Source: Saccharopolyspora flava (GTDB lineage Bacteria > Actinomycetota > Actinomycetes > Mycobacteriales > Pseudonocardiaceae). Taken from it: DNA of 64,000 bases. A program made the position numbers and the translations under genes. Positions 1 through 8,379 of the stretch are shown piece by piece (position 1 is the first letter of the stretch; each line of letters starts with the position of its first letter). The stretch lies in contig NZ_FOZX01000006.1 in the NCBI RefSeq assembly GCF_900116135.1, positions 62,001-126,000 on the forward strand, given 5' to 3'. Under the pieces are notes generated by a model, which was not told the DNA's origin, made no database searches, and saw only the letters and a list, made by a program, of their open reading frames with translations.

Positions 1-231
1 ACGACGCCGTTACCGGTAGTCACCCCGCCACCGTCCGCGTGCATCCCGGCGCCGGTTCCGCGGACCCTGGCACAACTGATCTACCAGCGGATTCACGCTC
101 GTCGCGGGCCTCCGAAATCTCCGTTCGAAAGCAACGATCCGATGTATATCGGCATCTGATCATTGCCATTCCGATGAATCGCGCCTATACGCGCGCGATT
201 AACAAATCGAACCTGGAGATCTCAAGAGAAC
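1..231. other. Upstream region of the copper gene pair; no gene seen
   Basis: No convincing reading frame is visible here; the frame open from position 39 runs through the copper gene in another phase and looks like a shadow. Positions 120-215 are clearly less GC-rich than the rest and are the likeliest place for the promoter of the following operon. No clear -10/-35 pair or repressor palindrome was recognised. Confidence 0.4.
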
Positions 232-960
232 ATGTCGACAAATCGATTGATCACCCGTTCCGCGAACGTGCTCGCGATCAGCGGAATCGCGCTCGCGCTG
301 GGAACCGCGCCCGCCTACGCGCACGTGAGCGCCCAGCCCGACGAGGCCGAGAAGGGCGGCTACGCCAAGATCGCCTTCCGCGTTCCCAACGAGGACCCGG
401 TGGCCGGAACCGTCCAGGTCAAGGTGACGCTGCCGGAGCAGTACCCGCTGAGCTCGGTGCGCACCAAGCCGATCCCCGGCTGGACCGCGCAGGTCGAGAA
501 GGCCCAGATCCCGCCGGTCGAGGTGGACGGGGCGCAGGTCACCGAGGCGGTCCGCAGCATCACCTGGACCGCGCAGCCCGGCACCCGCATCGGACCGGAC
601 GAGTTCAACGAGTTCGAGGCCACCCTCGGCGCCCTGCCGGACAACGCCGACGAGCTGCTGCTGCCCACCACCCAGACCTACGACAACGGCAAGGTCGTGG
701 AGTGGAACCAGCCGACCCCGCCCGGCGGTGAGGAGCCGGAGCACCCGGCCCCGACGGTCAAGCTCGTCGCCGCCGAAGAGGGCGGCCACAGCCACGGCGG
801 CACGCCGTCCGGCACCCCCGAGCAGGCCTCCGACCAGCACGGATCGTCCGACGAGACGGCCCGCTACCTGGGCGGTGCCGGACTGCTCGTCGGCGCGCTG
901 GGACTCGGTGTCGGTGCCGGCGCGCTGGTCCGCGGACGGCGTTCCGGTGGTGAGTCATGA
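232..960 (+). CDS. YcnI-like (DUF1775) copper-associated membrane-anchored protein
   Basis: 242 residues. Residues 1-30 form a signal peptide ending in an AYA cleavage motif, so the mature protein would begin with His31; an N-terminal histidine is the copper ligand described for YcnI-type domains. Residues about 31-165 match the YcnI/DUF1775 style (Gly-Gly-Tyr-Ala-Lys followed by the FRVPNE motif). A His-rich linker (residues ~185-205) precedes a C-terminal hydrophobic helix (~213-233) and an Arg-rich tail, so it is anchored outside the membrane. It overlaps the CopC-like gene by 4 bp (ATGA), indicating a translationally coupled copper-handling operon. Family call is from motif recognition; the exact role (copper delivery or sequestration) is inferred. 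Confidence 0.85.
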   Translation: MSTNRLITRSANVLAISGIALALGTAPAYAHVSAQPDEAEKGGYAKIAFRVPNEDPVAGTVQVKVTLPEQYPLSSVRTKPIPGWTAQVEKAQIPPVEVDGAQVTEAVRSITWTAQPGTRIGPDEFNEFEATLGALPDNADELLLPTTQTYDNGKVVEWNQPTPPGGEEPEHPAPTVKLVAAEEGGHSHGGTPSGTPEQASDQHGSSDETARYLGGAGLLVGALGLGVGAGALVRGRRSGGES

Positions 961-1499
961 GGCGACTGCTGACCGTCGGCGCCCTCGCCCTGGCCGCGCT
1001 GCTCGGCGGCGCGGCCCCGGCGATGGCGCACAACGTGCTGGTCGGCAGCGACCCGGCCGAGGGCGCGCAGCTGTCCACCGGTCCGCGCGAGGTCAAGCTG
1101 ACCTTCGACCAGCCGGTCCGGGCCGGCGAGTCCTACAACACGGTCAACGTGGTCGGACCGGACGGCACGTTCTGGGCGGACGGCCCGGCGCGGGTCGAGG
1201 GCAACTCGGTGATCGCCCCGGTCCGCGAGCTCGGACCGGCGGGCACCTACACCGTGGGTTACCGGATCCTGTCCAGCGACGGGCACCCGGTCCCGGGCAA
1301 GGTCACCTTCACGCTGACCGCGCCCGGCAAGGGCACTCCCGCCCCCGGACCGCAGGGCGGCCAGGACTCCGGACAGCCGTCTGACCAGGCGCAATCGGAT
1401 TCCGGCGGGATGCCGATCTGGCCGTGGATCGCCGGTGCGGTCCTGGTCGTGGTCCTCGGTCTGGTGCTGGCGCTGCGCCTCGGCAAACCGAAGAGCTGA
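957..1499 (+). CDS. CopC-domain copper resistance/binding protein
   Basis: 180 residues. The signal peptide ends at AMA, leaving His25 as the mature N-terminus, and the SSDGHPVPG segment (Asp108, His110) is the second half of the usual CopC Cu(II) site. The CopC beta-sandwich covers residues ~25-125, followed by a Pro/Gln/Ser-rich linker and a C-terminal membrane helix (~152-174). In many actinobacteria CopC is fused to or next to CopD; no CopD is seen here. The start is fixed by the 4-bp overlap with the YcnI-like gene. A strong hairpin lies just downstream. Confidence 0.88.
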   Translation: MRRLLTVGALALAALLGGAAPAMAHNVLVGSDPAEGAQLSTGPREVKLTFDQPVRAGESYNTVNVVGPDGTFWADGPARVEGNSVIAPVRELGPAGTYTVGYRILSSDGHPVPGKVTFTLTAPGKGTPAPGPQGGQDSGQPSDQAQSDSGGMPIWPWIAGAVLVVVLGLVLALRLGKPKS

Positions 1500-1511
1500 T
1501 CGCGGGAAACC

Positions 1512-1543
1512 GGGAGGGTGTCCGACAATTCGGACACCCTCCC
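1512..1543. terminator. Terminator hairpin between convergent genes
   Basis: A perfect 13-bp inverted repeat (GGGAGGGTGTCCG at 1512-1524, complement at 1531-1543) with a 6-nt loop lies 12 bases after the CopC-like stop codon, between convergent genes. It is followed by a weakly T-rich stretch on the plus strand. Confidence 0.8.
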
Positions 1544-1645
1544 GTCGTGTTTCCGGACCGGGAATCGCGCTGGTTTTCACCGGAATTCCAAGGTCGTCTT
1601 GTGGAATTCCCGTTTCCGGATTCGGCGATGTGAATCCGCGAATGA

Positions 1646-4063
1646 TCATTTCGAGCGGAGTTGGATCCCGTCCCGCACCTCGGGGAGCAGAACTCCGTCG
1701 CGCACCAGATCCGGCGGCACCATGAACCACGGCTGCTCGTGCCCCTCCGGCGCCCACACCGGCAGGTAGCACTGGTCGATCAGCGAGATCGCGAAGTCCG
1801 TCGACACCTCGTTGCCCCTGCCCAGCGCCGCCGTCCCCTGCCAGGGCATCACCGCCGAACCGCCCAGCGGCACGAACCGGAACCGCCCCCGCTCCGGGCG
1901 CAGCGACAGGCTCATCCGGACCCGGTCGTGACGCCACAGCGCCGCGTAGTCCAGCTCGACGTCGACGTGCTTGTTGGACAGGTAGGTGATCGTCTCGTCC
2001 CAGGCCAGCGCCAGCAGCTCGGCGCGGGCCTCGCCCAGCTCCGGATCGGCCAGGTCGAACGGCTCCGCGTAGACGCGGCGGGCGAACTCCACCGGATCGT
2101 CGCCGGTGCGCGGGACGTCGACGGCGTGCACGATCGACCGGAACATCTCCGCGAACCGCGGCTGACCGGGGCATCCCGGGTCCCGCTCGTCGGCGGCGGC
2201 CAGCGCGCCCCGCGGATCGCCGAGCAGGTCCAGCCCGGCCAGCGCCGAGCGGTAGCGCTCACGGTGCCGGGCCAGCAGCTCCGCCCGCTTGTCCGCGTCA
2301 CCGCAGCCGTGCTCGGCCGCGACGTCGTCGACGTTGCGCACCCGCACCAGCCGGTCGGCGCCGGTGAGCTCCAGCATCCGCCGGAACTCCCGCTGGTAGC
2401 CGCAGTACCGGTGCTCCTCGCGGACCCGGAAGTGGCTCGGGTCGGCCAGCGCCGTCACCCGGATGCCCGGCGGGTGCACCCGTCTGACCGCGGCGTCCAG
2501 CTGCAGCAGTCTCGCCAGCATCGCGACCTCGGCCAGGTCCGGCAGACCGCCGAGCGCCTTGAGCCGCGACCCGTCCTGCTTCGTCGGCGGCCCCAGGATC
2601 ACGAACTCGGCCGGCTCGCCCGCCGCCACCGCGCGGGACAGGTCCGCCTCGGCGTGCTCGACCGGGTAGGCCGAGCGGGAGGCGCCGAACAGCTTCGCCT
2701 GCATGACCTGCCAGATCGCCCGGGCGCTGCCGGTCTCGATGGCCGCCACCCGATCGCCGAGCCGCTCGCCGGTCTCCTGGGCGCCGCGGCACAGCGCGGT
2801 CACGATCCCGGCCTGCTCCTCCTCGGTCAGGTGCACCCCGCGCCGCCACAGCGTCGGGCGGGTGCGCATCGCGTCGAGCCGCAGCTGCGCGATCGACGTC
2901 GCGTGCGACAGGCTCGGCCCGGCCGAGTGGCCGCGGCCCAGCGGAACCGGCTGCGGCACGGTCTCGAAGGTGGCGATGGCGTCCGGCTCGTCCACGCCGG
3001 TGAACCCCGGCGCGGCGACCGGGACCACCACGGCCTGCGGGAACGCCGCCCGCAGCGCGACCCGGTTGGCCTCCTTGTCGTCGAAGGCCGCCACCGGTTC
3101 CCAGCCCGCCATGCCGCGCAGCGCGGCGACCTTCTGCGCCCCGACGTCGGCGCCCTCGTCGGTGGTGCGCAGCTCCAGGTGCCCGAGGCCGTGCCGGGCC
3201 AGGGCGCGCTCGGTGGCGGCACGCATCCGGTGACGGCGCCCGGTCAGCAGCACCACCCGGCCGCCCGCCTGCGCGACGTCGCGGGTGAACCGCCGCACGC
3301 CGGGGGCGAGCTCGTCGGTCAGCAGCGCCTCGTCGTCCCAGGAGATCGCCCGGCGGAAGTCCGCGTGCGCCAGCTCCTCCGGCAGACCGGCCGGCTCCCG
3401 GAAGGGCTCCCACCCCGGCTCGTACAGCCCGGGCAGCACCGGGAGCGGCCCGGTCACGCCGAGCGCGGCCAGGGCGTCGCGCACCCGCGCGCGGGGGTGG
3501 AAGGCGCAGAAGTCCAGGTCCAGGGCGACCAGCGGTCGCGGCACCTGCGGGTCCCTGCGGTGCGCGCTCGCCCGCTCCTTGACCAGCCGCAGCACCCGCT
3601 GCAGCACCTCGTTCTGAGCGCTGGGCACGTGGTGGGCGAAGCGGGTCCACGCGTGCTCGCCGGCCAGCACCGACAGCAGGCCCGCCGAGCAGAACCGCAG
3701 CTCCTCGGCCACGACCCGATCCGCCTCCGGGCTGATCGCGGTCAGCGCCCGGTGCAGCTCGTCGATCACCTCGGCGGTGCGGGCGGGCTCGGTGGCGGCC
3801 AGCCCGGGCACCACGACCCGGCCGCCGGCCAGGTCCACGCGCGGTTCGCCGACCGGGACCGCGCCCGCCGCCAGCAGGCTCCGGACCGTGATGACCACCG
3901 GCCGCACGACGAGCTCGAGCCGATCTCGTTCGGCGAGCTCCGGCAGGTCCGCCAGTCCGACCCCGTCCCGGGGAGCGGTTCCGACCTGGCAGTACTTCGC
4001 GAGGAGGGAGTCGCGCGCGAGGGCCTCCCGCGCGCGTTCCGGCAGCGTGCCGGTTGCGTACAC
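1646..4063 (-). CDS. HAD-like domain fused to Dit1/PvcA (isonitrile synthase)-like domain, short paralogue
   Basis: 805 residues from a GTG at 4063 preceded by GGAGAC with good spacing; the frame stays open 34 codons further upstream without a better start. Residues ~178-350 look HAD-like: LDLDFC (Asp182, Asp184), LTGRR (~273-277), Lys311 and FDDKEAN (Asp328, Asp329). Residues ~385-790 resemble the Dit1/PvcA family that makes isonitriles from amino acids: the SRLKALGGLPDL stretch (~499-510), HPPG (530-533), the ADPSHF segment (~540), RMSLS (716-720) and PWQGTA (740-745). The last replaces the PWHG I recall for PvcA/IsnA. A longer paralogue lies at 8708-12136. The fusion and family resemblance are read from motifs; substrate and product are unknown. 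No PvcB/IsnB-type oxygenase is nearby. Confidence 0.6.
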   Translation of the reverse strand: MYATGTLPERAREALARDSLLAKYCQVGTAPRDGVGLADLPELAERDRLELVVRPVVITVRSLLAAGAVPVGEPRVDLAGGRVVVPGLAATEPARTAEVIDELHRALTAISPEADRVVAEELRFCSAGLLSVLAGEHAWTRFAHHVPSAQNEVLQRVLRLVKERASAHRRDPQVPRPLVALDLDFCAFHPRARVRDALAALGVTGPLPVLPGLYEPGWEPFREPAGLPEELAHADFRRAISWDDEALLTDELAPGVRRFTRDVAQAGGRVVLLTGRRHRMRAATERALARHGLGHLELRTTDEGADVGAQKVAALRGMAGWEPVAAFDDKEANRVALRAAFPQAVVVPVAAPGFTGVDEPDAIATFETVPQPVPLGRGHSAGPSLSHATSIAQLRLDAMRTRPTLWRRGVHLTEEEQAGIVTALCRGAQETGERLGDRVAAIETGSARAIWQVMQAKLFGASRSAYPVEHAEADLSRAVAAGEPAEFVILGPPTKQDGSRLKALGGLPDLAEVAMLARLLQLDAAVRRVHPPGIRVTALADPSHFRVREEHRYCGYQREFRRMLELTGADRLVRVRNVDDVAAEHGCGDADKRAELLARHRERYRSALAGLDLLGDPRGALAAADERDPGCPGQPRFAEMFRSIVHAVDVPRTGDDPVEFARRVYAEPFDLADPELGEARAELLALAWDETITYLSNKHVDVELDYAALWRHDRVRMSLSLRPERGRFRFVPLGGSAVMPWQGTAALGRGNEVSTDFAISLIDQCYLPVWAPEGHEQPWFMVPPDLVRDGVLLPEVRDGIQLRSK

Positions 4064-4260
4064 CGCGTCTCCTTTTCGATTGCAGCGCTCGTCAGGCCTT
4101 CCACGTGCGCGGATGGCGGCTGCGCGAGGGACGCGAAGTTCGGCTCGACCGAAACCGATCGGCACCGACCGGCGAACCCGCAGGTCAACGCGGGAAAAAT
4201 CAGGTCAGGAGACGCCTGTGCGGCGGTCCGGAGGACGACTGCGCGTAAGTCTGCGAGCGG

Positions 4261-4569
4261 TCATTCACCGTCGACGAGTTGCACGGTGGACCGCCCGCTC
4301 CGCTCGTCCATCCGACGCAGCGCCGCGCGGGCGCGCCGGTGGAGCTCCCGGCGCGAGATCCAGCCCGCCGCGTAGTGCCGGTACGCCTGGGCCACCAGCA
4401 CCAGCTCGGCGAGGTGATCGGCGTAGGGCTCGCGGAGCTCCGGCGGCAGGTCCCCCACGGACCGGAGGTGGTCGTCCACGATCTGGTTCAGCACTCGGGC
4501 GCTGGCCAGAGCGCGCGCACGGCGGGAGCGCGGGGCGTGCTCGCCCGGCGGGAACTCAGCGATCCTCAT
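4261..4569 (-). CDS. Small helical protein of unknown function
   Basis: 102 residues from ATG 4569; the frame is open further upstream but that part runs through repeats and is unlikely to be translated. The sequence is charged and mostly helical, with no signal peptide, membrane helix or recognised motif. It is on the same strand as, and upstream of, the short HAD/PvcA-like gene (197-bp gap), so the two could share a transcript. No strong ribosome-binding site precedes the start, which keeps the start uncertain. I do not recognise a family. Confidence 0.5.
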   Translation of the reverse strand: MRIAEFPPGEHAPRSRRARALASARVLNQIVDDHLRSVGDLPPELREPYADHLAELVLVAQAYRHYAAGWISRRELHRRARAALRRMDERSGRSTVQLVDGE

Positions 4570-4743
4570 CGACAGCCCATCCGCTTTAGCACCGACTCGA
4601 TGCACCAGTTCGCTCGTATGGTCTACCCCTTCAGATCGAATCCGGTAACTACAACCGGCCGAGAAGTCCCCAAGAGCCCCCGAACAGCCGCCCCGGAACT
4701 CCCCCGGAAGACCCAACCGACTCCCCCGCACCCCCGGTTCGGA

Positions 4744-4777
4744 GGGGAGGGAAGTTTTCATGAAAACTTCCCTCCCC
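4744..4777. repeat. 34-bp perfect palindrome, GAAGTTTTCATGAAAACTTC family, copy 1
   Basis: Core GAAGTTTTCATGAAAACTTC at 4751-4770, extended on each side by a perfectly complementary 7-bp GC-rich arm. The core recurs at 4862-4881 and 42462-42481. All three copies lie in gaps downstream of minus-strand genes. The AT-rich core contrasts sharply with its surroundings. No classic T-run follows, so it may be a terminator-like hairpin, a protein-binding palindrome or a REP-type element. Confidence 0.85.
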
Positions 4778-4861
4778 CAGAGAACTCCGGGGCACGGGAA
4801 CTCCTGGTCACGTCCCTCTCGGGGTCGGTGAACCCTCCGGGTCCCGGTGTCGTGGGTGGGG

Positions 4862-4881
4862 GAAGTTTTCATGAAAACTTC
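4862..4881. repeat. GAAGTTTTCATGAAAACTTC palindrome, copy 2
   Basis: The same 20-bp core as copy 1, 111 bp away. The GC-rich flanks here (GTGGGTGGGG left, GCACCCACC right) are complementary only with a slip, so the extension is imperfect. It lies about 80 bp downstream of the phosphotransferase stop codon. Confidence 0.85.
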
Positions 4882-4961
4882 GCACCCACCTCGAAAACCG
4901 GAGCCAGGTTCGGGTTTTCGAGGTCGTCGTGAGGACGTCGGTTCTCACGACGCGCTCGGGG

Positions 4962-5876
4962 TCAGCTGTAGGGAGCCCACTGGGTGTCGAGGTCGCCCTC
5001 CCGGATGGTGCGCAGCCGCCAGGAGACCTGCTCGCGCACGCTCGGGTTGGTCCGCAGGATCGGCAGCACCCCGGTCGTGATCTTGAGTTCGCGCAGCTCG
5101 CGCAGCACCGGGAAGCCCTCCCACGACGTGATGTCGAAGCCGTAGGCGTCCGCCAGCTCGCGGTGCCACTCGGCCGGATAGCCCATCCGCAGGCTGCCCA
5201 CCGCGATCGGCGTCAGGTCCCACTCGGGCTGGCCGATGCACAGCGAGTCCAGGTCGCACAGCAGCGGGCCGTCCGGGCCGCCGATCACGTTGCCCAGGTG
5301 GGCGTCGGCGTGGATGACCGCGCGCGGCAGCGGGAAGTCCAGCTGCTCGAGCTGCTCCTCCAGGTAGTCGCACCGCTGCTGGAGGAACCGGTGGTCCTCC
5401 GGGTCGATGTCCACGGCGTCGCCCAGCCTGCGCCGGATGTCCGCCATCGGCTTCCAGGGCTTGAACGTCTCCTCCGCGAGCGGCTGGGAGTGCATCTGCC
5501 GCAGCAGATTCCCCAGGTCGGCGCTGCCGGGGACGCGGCCCTCCTCGGGCACGTACTGCCACAACGTCGCGCAGTGCGCACCCGAGCTGACCGGCTGCTC
5601 CACACCCGGCAGCAACCGGACCGCGGGCACCCCGTGCATCGCCAGCCAGTGCGCGGCCTCGACCGCCGTGCGGGCCCGGTGGGCGAACGACGGGGACAGC
5701 ACCAGCCGGACGATGACCGGCTCGTCCCGCAGCAGGAAGACGCCGTTGTTGATGAACCGGAGAAGACGAGCACCGCGCGGGTTCAGGCCGACGGTCTCGC
5801 AGATCTCGGTGAGTGCCAGCTCCAGCTCCGGCGGGACGGACTGGTGCTGGTGAACCTGATATGTCTTCATACGCAT
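4962..5876 (-). CDS. Phosphotransferase (APH) family protein
   Basis: 304 residues. The C-terminal lobe carries the APH signature: VIHADAHLGN, equivalent to the HGDxxxxN catalytic loop, then CDLDSL with the metal-binding Asp. The N-lobe has RFINNGVFLL and VIVRLVLS, the nucleotide-loop and lysine/arginine strand region. In the family these enzymes phosphorylate aminoglycosides, macrolides, choline or other small molecules; the substrate cannot be told here. Three in-frame starts (GTG 5888, ATG 5876, ATG 5870) are close together; 5876 is chosen because GAGAG lies a few bases upstream. It follows the XRE regulator on the same strand with a 53-bp gap, suggesting co-transcription. Confidence 0.75.
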   Translation of the reverse strand: MRMKTYQVHQHQSVPPELELALTEICETVGLNPRGARLLRFINNGVFLLRDEPVIVRLVLSPSFAHRARTAVEAAHWLAMHGVPAVRLLPGVEQPVSSGAHCATLWQYVPEEGRVPGSADLGNLLRQMHSQPLAEETFKPWKPMADIRRRLGDAVDIDPEDHRFLQQRCDYLEEQLEQLDFPLPRAVIHADAHLGNVIGGPDGPLLCDLDSLCIGQPEWDLTPIAVGSLRMGYPAEWHRELADAYGFDITSWEGFPVLRELRELKITTGVLPILRTNPSVREQVSWRLRTIREGDLDTQWAPYS

Positions 5877-5929
5877 GTGTGCTCTCACACCGGCGATGAG
5901 CCAGCGGGTCTCCCCAGGTCAGGGTGACC

Positions 5930-7300
5930 TCATGCCTGGCGGAACCGCCGGACTTCCTCGAAGAGGTCGCGGGAATCCGAGTTGGCCCGGTGCTTGCCCG
6001 CTTCCAGCTCCAGTGGTTTGAGCCGGTCGGCGACACGGGCGGACTTCACGCGCTCACCGAACTGCAGCGCGCGACGTCCGACCTTCAGGGCCTCCTGAAC
6101 GTCGCCGGCCCGGAAGTGGTTGGTTGCCTGCAGACTCAGCCCGAAAACGTGGGTGCGCTGCATGTCCGCGCCGTAGGCCTCGTTGCACTTGATGGTCTCG
6201 GCCACCGCGATCGAGGCGTGCTTCTTCGGATCGAACACCGCCAGCGCGTCGTGCGCGGAGCCGATCATGCCGTGCAGGTCGTTCTCGGTGAAGAAGCGGA
6301 CCCAGTCCGGGGCGTCGTCCACGTTGGCGCGCGCGAACTCGTCCTTGGTGCGGCCCACCATCTTCTGGACCTGGTCCGGCTTGTTGAGCATCCCGTAGGC
6401 CCACGCCTCGTTCGCGCACAGCACCGCGACGGTCAGCGACGAACCCGATTCCTGCGCGGCGATCTGGCCGAGCTGGAACAGCTTCAGCGCCTCGTTGGGC
6501 TCCTGGTAGTGCAGGTAGACCCGGCCCATCCGGTACAGCACGCTGGCCACGAGGCTGTCGTCGTCAGCGCGCTTGGCGAACTCCAGGGCGCGGCCGAAGT
6601 GACTGCGCGCCGGGTCCAGCAGGCCCACGTCGAACGAGGTCCAGCCGGCCAGGCTGTGCATGTCGGCCAGGGCCACGAACAGCTGCTTGCGCACGGGGTC
6701 GCTGGACGTCGAGTCCAGCAGCTGCTGGGCCCAGGACAGCTGAGCGACCACGGCGTCGCGGCAGGTGCCGCCGCCGTATCGGTAGTCCAGATCGCGCAAG
6801 GCCTTCGTGGCGGCCTGGATCTGCTGCACATCGGTCATACCGATGCGCGCCGGAGCCGGAGTCGAGGCGCTGGCGGGCGCCCAAGCGCTGTCCTCGGTGC
6901 CGAACACCGAGGACCCCATGGTCACCGCGGCAGCGTGGGACAGGAACTTCCGACGCTTCACCGATTCGTCCTCCTCAGCTTCCAGGGCGTTCGTCGCTTT
7001 CGCGACCCGCATGGCGGTCGCCCCGTCGTAGGCGAGGCCCATGTAGCCCCGCGGGATGCCGAGCCCGTCGGCTATTCGGGCCAACACGTCGTACGCCATG
7101 ACCTGCCGGCCCTTGAGGATCTCGGACACCTCGGACTGGGACTGACCCGTCGAGGCGGCGATCTGCCGCTGCGAAACGCCGTGCCGGCGCAGCTGCCGGT
7201 AGACCTCGCTGACGTCCCTCCGGGCCAGCGCATCCCGCATGTCCCGCTCGTTCCAGACGTCGGGAGTAACGGGCGAGCCGCCAGATCCGATGATGTTCAT
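5930..7300 (-). CDS. XRE-family regulator with TPR-like C-terminal half
   Basis: 456 residues from ATG 7300, preceded by AGGGGG at correct spacing. A helix-turn-helix sits near residues 30-75 (HGVSQRQIAASTGQSQSEVSEILKG). A short KRRKFLSHAAA segment follows, and from ~145 on there are helical repeats of tetratricopeptide type (SHFGRALEFAK, EALKLFQLGQIA, EALKVGRRALQFG). This architecture is common among Streptomyces developmental and secondary-metabolite regulators of the NsdA type. It is divergent from two small genes at 7523-8128 and leads into the phosphotransferase gene, which it may control. Confidence 0.8.
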   Translation of the reverse strand: MNIIGSGGSPVTPDVWNERDMRDALARRDVSEVYRQLRRHGVSQRQIAASTGQSQSEVSEILKGRQVMAYDVLARIADGLGIPRGYMGLAYDGATAMRVAKATNALEAEEDESVKRRKFLSHAAAVTMGSSVFGTEDSAWAPASASTPAPARIGMTDVQQIQAATKALRDLDYRYGGGTCRDAVVAQLSWAQQLLDSTSSDPVRKQLFVALADMHSLAGWTSFDVGLLDPARSHFGRALEFAKRADDDSLVASVLYRMGRVYLHYQEPNEALKLFQLGQIAAQESGSSLTVAVLCANEAWAYGMLNKPDQVQKMVGRTKDEFARANVDDAPDWVRFFTENDLHGMIGSAHDALAVFDPKKHASIAVAETIKCNEAYGADMQRTHVFGLSLQATNHFRAGDVQEALKVGRRALQFGERVKSARVADRLKPLELEAGKHRANSDSRDLFEEVRRFRQA

Positions 7301-7522
7301 TTGACCCCCTGACGCTCTGATCGGGCGTTGGTCGCAGAGTAAGCGCACTACGGCAAGTCGGTGAAGCCCGTATCGGTAGAGGTGATCGGTTGCGGTGAAG
7401 TCCGCTTACCGCTCGTCGCGGCCTTCGGTCCGGTCGTCGCCCGTCCTCTAGGCGCGGCGACCTCCAGGCACCAATGTAGTCATCAGCAAGCAGCGAGCAC
7501 AGACGGGATCTTGAGGCAGACG

Positions 7523-7777
7523 ATGGACATTCCAGCGACGCACTCGCGGCAGGAGGGTGACGGAACCCCGCACGTTCCGGCGCTCGCCGACCGCCGTCGT
7601 TGGTGGCACGTCGACTGCCGCGATGTCGCCAACGCGCATCGGAGCCTGGCCGTGCTCGTCAATCGGGACAAGGTGGTGCTCGTCGGACCGCCCGGCCACA
7701 CCGCGGAGCTCGAAACCCGCGGTGCCGGTCAGTTGTCGATGGCGTTGCGGGATGCCGCAGCGCAGGCGAGAAAGTGA
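7523..7777 (+). CDS. Small conserved-type protein of unknown function
   Basis: 84 residues from ATG 7523 with GAGG 7 nt upstream; the frame is open further 5-prime but without a ribosome-binding site. The sequence is RRRWWHVDCRD.. then a beta-like LAVLVNRDKVVLVGPPG stretch and an alanine-rich helical end. No membrane helix or catalytic motif is seen. It is divergent from the XRE regulator and 12 bp upstream of the next small gene, so the two form a likely operon. Function unknown. Confidence 0.6.
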   Translation: MDIPATHSRQEGDGTPHVPALADRRRWWHVDCRDVANAHRSLAVLVNRDKVVLVGPPGHTAELETRGAGQLSMALRDAAAQARK

Positions 7778-7789
7778 CGGTGGAGTCTC

Positions 7790-8128
7790 ATGGACGAGGT
7801 CCTGGGGCAGGTGTTGCGAAGCGCGGTGCGTGAGCGGCTCGATGTGCTTTCCGAGCTCGCCGACCACGCGGACGCCACCTCCCTGCTGTCCGTGGCGCGC
7901 TCCGAACTCCCGCGGCTGACCGCGGGATGGCGAGCGCTGCTCACCGCTCACGAAGCCGACGAGAAGGGCAACTGCCCGGAGTGCTCAGGACGACGACGTC
8001 CCACGAAAGCACCGTGCACGGTGTGGGAGTCGGCCTACGAGCACCTGGTGGCGGGCGCCCTCGCACCCCGTCCCGCACGGCACCTGCGACCGGCGCACGC
8101 GCTGCAGCCGGCCACGCCGGTGCCGTAA
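7790..8128 (+). CDS. Small cysteine-containing protein, possible zinc site
   Basis: 112 residues from ATG 7790 with GGTGGAG a few bases upstream. The N-terminal half is helical (ERLDVLSELADHADATSLLSVARSEL). The middle has CPEC followed 13 residues later by another Cys in APCTVW, which could bind a metal. The C-terminus is Pro/Ala-rich. Together with the preceding gene and the divergent XRE regulator it makes a small gene neighbourhood of a type I believe is common in actinobacteria, but I cannot assign a function. Confidence 0.6.
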   Translation: MDEVLGQVLRSAVRERLDVLSELADHADATSLLSVARSELPRLTAGWRALLTAHEADEKGNCPECSGRRRPTKAPCTVWESAYEHLVAGALAPRPARHLRPAHALQPATPVP

Positions 8129-8379
8129 GCCGGCGGACTCGGCCCCGGAAACACAGCACCTCCTCCCCGACCCGGGACGCCGAGCAACCGCCAGGTGGCG
8201 GCCGATGAGCGCTTAGTCGCGAATCCCCGACCCCGGCCAACGCGAGTCGGCCGCCACCAAGCTCCACACAACAGAAGACTTCCGCGGGCCGGTGCTGACG
8301 CACTCCCCTCCCCCCGACCGGTACCGGTCCGCGGACTCCAACCACTCCGGATCACCGTTTCCCCGGACGGCCCGGAGCA

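Noticed and set aside
1661-4375. 904-codon open frame on the plus strand opposite the short HAD/PvcA-like gene
   Set aside because: Its protein is Arg/Pro/Gly/His-rich without any motif; it is the complement-strand shadow typical of high-GC coding DNA, while the minus-strand frame has clear motifs.
4744-4881. Insertion-sequence ends or a MITE
   Set aside because: No transposase, no target-site duplications, and the palindromes are single hairpins rather than paired termini.
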